From Chloroflexota bacterium (GTDB lineage Bacteria; Chloroflexota; Dehalococcoidia; UBA3495): a stretch of 8,665 nucleotides of DNA. The DNA lies in NCBI GenBank assembly GCA_022571575.1, contig JACZXN010000050.1:1-8665 (forward strand). The letters run 5' to 3'. The position numbers were made by a program, and so were the translations under genes. This document shows, piece by piece, positions 4,643 through 8,665 of this stretch (its first letter is position 1; each line of letters starts with the position of its first letter). The notes under the pieces were generated by a model. The model was not told the origin of the DNA and did not search any database. It saw nothing but the letters and a program-made list of their open reading frames with translations.

Positions 4643-5530
4643 TCAGCGCCCACGGGCCCCCATGGCGTCAATGGCGCCGGCGAAGGCCAACAGGTTCTGG
4701 GCCCGTTTCACCACCGGCACATCCACCATCCGGCCGTCCATGGCCAGAGAACCGCGGCCCTCGGCTTCGGCCTGCTCCCAGGCTTCCATTATCTGCCTGG
4801 CGTAGGCGGTCTCATCCGGTGACGGGCTGAAGGTTTCGTTGATTATGTCAATCTGGGAGGGGTGGATGGCGAACTTGCCGGTGTACCCCATCTGACGGGC
4901 CCGTTTGGCGTCCTCCCGCAGGGCGTCGGGGTCCTGAAAGCGGACGAAGGGCGAGTCCAGGGACGCCACGTTGGCTGCCCTGGCCGCCACCGGGACCAGC
5001 GAACGGGGCACCTGGACCTCCTCGCCGGTGTCGGAGCGCTCGATGCCCATGTCGTTGGTGAAATCCTCGGCCCCGAAGGCCAACGCGACGACCCGGGGGG
5101 AGGCGGCGGCGATGTCTCGGGCGTCCACCAGCGCACTGGCGGTCTCGGCCCAGGCGACGATCTTGGTCGACCCGAGTTCCACGCCGGCCCGGGGTTCGAT
5201 GGCACTCAACATCCGGTCCACGTCCCGGATGTTCCAGGTGGACTCGACCTTGCCCAGGCTGATGCCGTAGAGGTCGGGGGAGACGATGGCCTCCAACTCC
5301 GGGCGGGTCAGGCCGGTGTCCAGGGAATTCACCCGGACCATGACCCTTTGTCCCTCGCGCCGCAGGGTGGGCACCCACTCCTTGGCCAGGTCCCTGGCGG
5401 TGGCCTTCTCGCCGGGAGGGACCGAGTCCTCCAGGTCTACCATGACGATATCGGCGGTGAATTTCCGGGCCCGTTCCAACATGTTGGCCCGGTTGCCGGG
5501 CACAAAGATAATGCTGCGGAATAGTTCCAT
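4643..5530 (-). CDS. HpcH/HpaI aldolase/citrate lyase (CitE-like) family CoA-ester lyase
   Basis: This 295-residue TIM-barrel protein belongs to the CitE/malyl-CoA lyase-like family, which cleaves or hydrolyses C-C bonds of 3-hydroxyacyl-CoA esters such as citryl-, malyl- or citramalyl-CoA with Mg2+. Signatures in order are FRSIIFVPGNR..ML (4-18), VDLEDSVPPGEK..AR (31-46), VRVNS with substrate-binding Arg66, GKVES (93-97), Mg ligand Glu129 in AWAETA, Mg ligand Asp156 in AFGAEDFTNDMG (151-162), and KFAIHPSQIDIIN. The length is normal for stand-alone family members. No citD or citF is adjacent, so a citrate lyase complex is unlikely; a stand-alone CoA-ester lyase or thioesterase role fits better, with substrate unknown. 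The ATG at 5530 has an AGGAA about 12 bases upstream. It follows polA by 89 bases and precedes folB by 12. Confidence 0.9.
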   Translation of the reverse strand: MELFRSIIFVPGNRANMLERARKFTADIVMVDLEDSVPPGEKATARDLAKEWVPTLRREGQRVMVRVNSLDTGLTRPELEAIVSPDLYGISLGKVESTWNIRDVDRMLSAIEPRAGVELGSTKIVAWAETASALVDARDIAAASPRVVALAFGAEDFTNDMGIERSDTGEEVQVPRSLVPVAARAANVASLDSPFVRFQDPDALREDAKRARQMGYTGKFAIHPSQIDIINETFSPSPDETAYARQIMEAWEQAEAEGRGSLAMDGRMVDVPVVKRAQNLLAFAGAIDAMGARGR

Positions 5531-5554
5531 GTTTAGTCGCCGTTCCTGTTCACC

Positions 5555-5570
5555 GCGGGCTTACACCCGC
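5555..5570. repeat. Small hairpin in the polA to CoA-ester lyase spacer
   Basis: GCGGG (5555-5559) and CCCGC (5566-5570) flank a 6-base loop. On the leftward transcript the stem extends by a G-U and a C-G pair. No T-tract follows, so it is more likely an mRNA processing or stability element than a terminator. It is the only structure seen in the 89-base spacer. Confidence 0.35.
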
Positions 5571-5619
5571 AGTCTGATGATTGTAGATCGGGCTGATCCA
5601 GTCCGACACCGCAAGCCGC

Positions 5620-8454
5620 CTACTCCATGTCGCCCCAGGTGAGGCCCCACTTGGCGTCCACCTTCAGGGTTACGTCCAGGTCCATGGCGGCGGGCATCTC
5701 GTCGAACACCAGGTCCTTCAGGGCGTCCATCTCTTCCTTGGGCATCTCGAAGACCAGTTCGTCGTGCACCTGCAGCAGCATCTTGGTGCGCAGACCCTCC
5801 TCGTCCAACCGCTTCTGCACCCGGATCATGGCCAGTTTCATGATGTCGGCGGCGGTGCCTTGGATGGGCATGTTGATGGCCATCCGCTCCGCTCCGCCTC
5901 GGACGTTGAAGTTGGGGCTATTGATGTCGGGCAGGTAGCGGCGGCGGCCCAACAGGGTCTCGACGTACTGACTCGCTCTGACTTCGACCTTCACCTTTTC
6001 CAGGTATTCGTTGATGCCGGGGTACTTGTTGAAGTAGGCCTCGATGAACGCGGCCCCCTCCTCCCTGCTGAAGCCCGTTTGCTGGGATATTCCGTGGGCC
6101 GAGAGGCCGTAGATCACCCCGAAGTTCAACACCTTGGCGATGCGCCGCTGCTCTGCATCCACCTCGTTGACCGGGACGTCGAACATCAGCGAGGCCGTGG
6201 AGGCGTGGATATCCTCGCCCCGTTGGAAGGCCTCCAGCAGGCCCGGGTCCTGGGATATGTGGGCCAGCACCCGCAGTTCAATCTGGGAGTAGTCGGCGGA
6301 GAACAGCAGCCAGTCGGGGGCGCCATCGGCCACGAAAGCCCGTCTCACCTGACGCCCCAACTCGGTGCGGATGGGGATATTCTGCAGATTTGGGTCGCTG
6401 CTGGACATGCGCCCCGTGGCCGAGCCGGTCTGGTTATAGCTGGTATGCACCCGGCCGGTCGCCGGATTCACCATGTCCGGCAGGGCGTCCACGTAGGTCG
6501 ATTTAAGCTTGGACACCTGACGGTACTCCAGGATCTGGTCCACCACCGGGTGCAGGCCTTTCAGCCCCTCCAGCGAGTTGGCGTCGGTGGAATAGCCGGT
6601 CTTGGTGCGTTTGGTCTTGGGCAGGCCGATCTCTTTGAACAGAAGGTCGCTCAGTTGCAGGGGCGAGTTGATGTTCACCGTGTGGCCGATGGACTGGTAG
6701 AGGCTCTCCTCCACCTGGAACATCTGCTGCCTCAGGTCCTCCGACATCTCACGCAGGGCGGCGGAGTCCAGCTTGATGCCGTGACGCTGCATGGTCACCA
6801 GCACCGGAACCAGGGGCATCTCCATGTCGCTCATCAGCGAGCCCAAACCATCCCTGGCGATGGGCTCCTCGAAGGCCTGGCGGAGACGCCCGGTCATGTC
6901 GGCGTCGGCCGCGGCGTAGGGCGCTGCCTGGGCGATGTCCACCTGGTCGAAGGTGACCTGCTTGCGTCCCTTGCCGATCAACTCGGTGATGGGCGTCATC
7001 TCCTGGCCCAATACATCCAGCGCCAGGTTCTTGAGTCCCAGTTGTCCCCGGCTCAGGAGGTGGGCGGCGACCATGGTGTCGAAATCGACCCCCTGGCAGT
7101 AGATGCCGTGGCTGGCCAATATGGTCATGTCATAGTTGGCGTTGTGAGCGCATTTGCTGATGTCCGGTGACTCGAACAGCGGGCGCACCGCCGCCAAGAC
7201 CTCTTCCAGCGGCAGTTGCTCTCCCTCCTGATGGCCCACCGGCACGTACCAGGCCACGGCGGGAGCGGTGGAGAAACTTAGGCCCACCAGACCTGCCTGC
7301 ACGGCGTCCAGACCCGTGGTCTCGGTGTCGAAGGAGAAGCTGCCGGCCTGGCGCAACGCCGCCAGCATCCGGTCCAACTGTTCTCTCGTCTGAACCACGG
7401 TGTAGTCGGCGCCTTCGCCCGGGGCCTGCAAATCAGACCCGGCCGCGTCAGACGAACTCCGGGCGCCTACAGTCTCCGGGATGCGGGGGATGATGGTGAA
7501 GAACTCAAGCTCGGTCATCAACTGGACCACCGCGTTCCGGTCGAATTGCCCAAACTTCGCCTTTTCCAGGTCCAGTTCCACCGGGCTGTTGCGGTCGATG
7601 GTCATCAGTTCCCGGTTCATGAAGGCCCGCTCCTTGTTCTCCGCCAGGGACTCCTTCACGCTGGGGCGGGTCACTTCGTCAAGATGCTCGTAGATTCCCT
7701 CCAGGTCCTTGTAATCGTTGAGCAGGGCGATGGCCGTTTTCTCTCCCACCTTGGGGACGCCGGGGATGTTGTCGGAACTGTCGCCCACCAGCGCCTTGAA
7801 ATCGGGCTGCTGGGCGGAGGTGAGACCCGAATAGCGCTCCGCCAACTCGGCCTCACCGTAGACCTTGCGGTCCTGGATGCTTGAGGCCAGGTCCACCCTC
7901 ACCCTGGGGGAGATCAACTGGAAGGTGTCCCGGTCGCCGGTGAGGATAACCGAGTCCAGACCCATCTTTTCGGCCTGGGCCGACAGGGTGCCGATGACAT
8001 CGTCCGCCTCCCAGCCGTCCAATTCGAAAACCGGCACTCCGAAGGACTCCATCAGTTGCTTCACCCGGCCGAATTGGGGCCGAAGCTCTTCGGGGGTCGC
8101 CTCCCGCTGGGCTTTGTAGGCTTCGAACTGCTTGTGGCGGAAGGTGGGCGCCGGGGTGTCGAAGGCGATGGCGCAGTAGGCGGGGTTCCACTCCTTGAGT
8201 GCCCGCAGGAACACGTTGGCGAAGCCGTAGACCCCGGTCACGTCCTCACCGGTGGCGTTCACCGTCAGGTGCCGCTGGGTGGAGATGGCGCGGAACGAAC
8301 GGTGGACCATGGCGTGACCGTCCATGATCATCAGCAGGGGCTGACGGTCGATGGACTCCGGGGACTCCGGCGACTCCGGGGTGGCCGGAGAGTTTGATAC
8401 CTTCAGCTCTTCGTCGCCGAACAGGGGAAGAGTGCGGGCTTCTTCATCCGCCAT
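5620..8454 (-). CDS. polA: DNA polymerase I with 5'-3' nuclease, proofreading and polymerase domains
   Basis: This 944-residue enzyme fills gaps and removes RNA primers in replication and repair. The 5' nuclease domain (about 38-325) shows MDGHAMVHRSF with Asp45, WEADDVIG (151-152), TGDRD (174, 176) and VGDSSDNIPGVPKVGEKTA (223-241). The 3'-5' exonuclease domain (about 350-535) keeps all acidic residues: Asp376 and Glu378 in FDTETTGL, Asp442 in HNANYD, and Tyr513/Asp517 in YAAADAD, so proofreading should work. The polymerase has motif A DYSQIELR (Asp721), motif B RIAKVLNFGVIYG (Lys774, Phe778, Tyr782) and motif C VHDE (Asp898), all exactly 16 residues later than in E. coli. An acidic, proline-rich N-terminal extension of about 38 residues precedes the nuclease. 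The ATG at 8454 follows GAGGT (8465-8461) by 6 bases. It is the first gene of the leftward cluster. Confidence 0.98.
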   Translation of the reverse strand: MADEEARTLPLFGDEELKVSNSPATPESPESPESIDRQPLLMIMDGHAMVHRSFRAISTQRHLTVNATGEDVTGVYGFANVFLRALKEWNPAYCAIAFDTPAPTFRHKQFEAYKAQREATPEELRPQFGRVKQLMESFGVPVFELDGWEADDVIGTLSAQAEKMGLDSVILTGDRDTFQLISPRVRVDLASSIQDRKVYGEAELAERYSGLTSAQQPDFKALVGDSSDNIPGVPKVGEKTAIALLNDYKDLEGIYEHLDEVTRPSVKESLAENKERAFMNRELMTIDRNSPVELDLEKAKFGQFDRNAVVQLMTELEFFTIIPRIPETVGARSSSDAAGSDLQAPGEGADYTVVQTREQLDRMLAALRQAGSFSFDTETTGLDAVQAGLVGLSFSTAPAVAWYVPVGHQEGEQLPLEEVLAAVRPLFESPDISKCAHNANYDMTILASHGIYCQGVDFDTMVAAHLLSRGQLGLKNLALDVLGQEMTPITELIGKGRKQVTFDQVDIAQAAPYAAADADMTGRLRQAFEEPIARDGLGSLMSDMEMPLVPVLVTMQRHGIKLDSAALREMSEDLRQQMFQVEESLYQSIGHTVNINSPLQLSDLLFKEIGLPKTKRTKTGYSTDANSLEGLKGLHPVVDQILEYRQVSKLKSTYVDALPDMVNPATGRVHTSYNQTGSATGRMSSSDPNLQNIPIRTELGRQVRRAFVADGAPDWLLFSADYSQIELRVLAHISQDPGLLEAFQRGEDIHASTASLMFDVPVNEVDAEQRRIAKVLNFGVIYGLSAHGISQQTGFSREEGAAFIEAYFNKYPGINEYLEKVKVEVRASQYVETLLGRRRYLPDINSPNFNVRGGAERMAINMPIQGTAADIMKLAMIRVQKRLDEEGLRTKMLLQVHDELVFEMPKEEMDALKDLVFDEMPAAMDLDVTLKVDAKWGLTWGDME
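8347..8375 (-). repeat. In-frame 9-base repeat encoding PES tripeptides in PolI N-terminus
   Basis: Three near-identical 9-base units (CCGGAGTCC or CCGGAGTCG on the coding strand) encode the Pro-Glu-Ser run at residues 26-34 of PolI. Such runs arise by replication slippage and lie in a linker likely to be disordered. Confidence 0.6.
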
Positions 8455-8480
8455 GGCGGCACCTCAGCAAGCTCGCCGTC

Positions 8481-8504
8481 AACCGGGAAAACCGGGAAAA
8501 CCGG
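8481..8504. repeat. Period-9 tandem repeat in the polA leader
   Basis: The unit AACCGGGAA occurs twice in tandem, followed by a partial third copy AACCGG, giving 24 bases. It lies between the likely polA -10 box and the polA start, within the predicted 5' untranslated leader. Confidence 0.7.
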
Positions 8505-8520
8505 CGGCTTTAGTGGCCGC

Positions 8521-8526
8521 ATTATA
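8521..8526 (-). promoter_or_regulatory. Likely -10 box of the polA promoter
   Basis: The minus strand carries a perfect TATAAT at 8526-8521, upstream of polA. No recognisable TTGACA-like hexamer lies 16-18 bases farther upstream, where the DNA is very GC-rich. The start would be near 8514, giving a leader of about 60 bases that contains the period-9 repeat. It could drive the whole polA to PNPOx-like cluster. Confidence 0.4.
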
Positions 8527-8665
8527 CATTAGCCCATCCTGGTCCGCGCGCCCGTCAGGCGTCAGCGGCGGCGGATGTAAGACCTGGGCCCGCGCCACGG
8601 CGAGGAAGCGTTGCCGTCCGTGAGCGGGCTGGTTGGTCCGGCCGGCTTGGTGGGACCGCTATCAC
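8527..8665. other. Right window edge, no confident gene
   Basis: This is very GC-rich sequence upstream of polA. Two leftward frames are open from the edge, to a TGA at 8564-8562 (33 codons, ending in SYIRRR) and to a TGA at 8557-8555 (36 codons). Either could be the end of a neighbouring leftward gene, but composition alone makes such short open frames likely here. Nothing was recognised. Confidence 0.3.

Noticed and set aside
4862..5524. A 220-codon plus-strand frame opposite the CoA-ester lyase
   Set aside because: The minus strand carries the complete CitE-like signature set; the plus frame is a GC-driven shadow.
5555..5570. An intrinsic terminator between polA and the CoA-ester lyase
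   Set aside because: The hairpin has no following T-run on the minus strand, so it gives no reason to split the cluster.
5764..7170. A 468-codon open frame on the plus strand antisense to polA
   Set aside because: It lies wholly inside polA, whose three domains and catalytic motifs are intact. The predicted product is a histidine-, glutamine- and glycine-rich composition typical of antisense frames in GC-rich DNA, with no recognisable domain or ribosome-binding site.
8347..8504. The 9-base repeats near the polA start as a CRISPR-like array
   Set aside because: The units are directly adjacent with no spacers and are far too short; they are simple tandem repeats, one of them coding.

Overview
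The window is GC-rich bacterial DNA. Its gene content best fits an uncultivated Chloroflexota lineage, probably Dehalococcoidia/SAR202-like. This rests on F420-type oxidoreductase fragments, a four-cysteine zinc-type L28 protein, a stand-alone CoA-ester lyase and a proofreading DNA polymerase I. The assignment is inferred from protein character; no rRNA or other phylogenetic marker is present.

Left part (1-1847). A secreted subtilase with an autotransporter-type S8 catalytic domain reads leftward and runs off the window edge. A control region of about 300 bases with palindromes and overlapping divergent promoter-like boxes separates it from a rightward ORF. That ORF is a chimera: the first ~52 residues are the N-terminus of a luciferase-like (LLM, F420-type) monooxygenase, joined in frame to the last ~102 residues of argininosuccinate lyase (ArgH). 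This is the most striking object in the window. It is either a genomic deletion scar or an assembly join.

Middle (1837-3640). rpe (ribulose-phosphate 3-epimerase) overlaps the ArgH tail by 11 bases and ends at a strong bidirectional terminator shared with the convergent rpmB (bL28). Between rpmB and a small cupin gene lies a 41-codon remnant of a deazaflavin (F420)-dependent nitroreductase, missing its 5' part. The cupin gene ends at a second bidirectional hairpin terminator.

Right part (3655-8454). Four leftward genes in transcription order are polA, a HpcH/HpaI-CitE family CoA-ester lyase, folB (dihydroneopterin aldolase) and a pyridoxamine-phosphate-oxidase-like flavoprotein. Gaps are 89, 12 and 25 bases. 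They look like one transcription unit running from a promoter-like box near 8521 to the terminator at 3588-3636. The genes have unrelated roles (DNA repair and replication, acyl-CoA metabolism, folate synthesis, flavin redox), so this looks like a housekeeping cluster rather than a dedicated pathway.

No tRNA, rRNA, CRISPR array, insertion sequence or complete novel defence system was seen. The notable features are the LLM::ArgH chimera, the nitroreductase remnant, the autotransporter-type protease and the PolI N-terminal extension.
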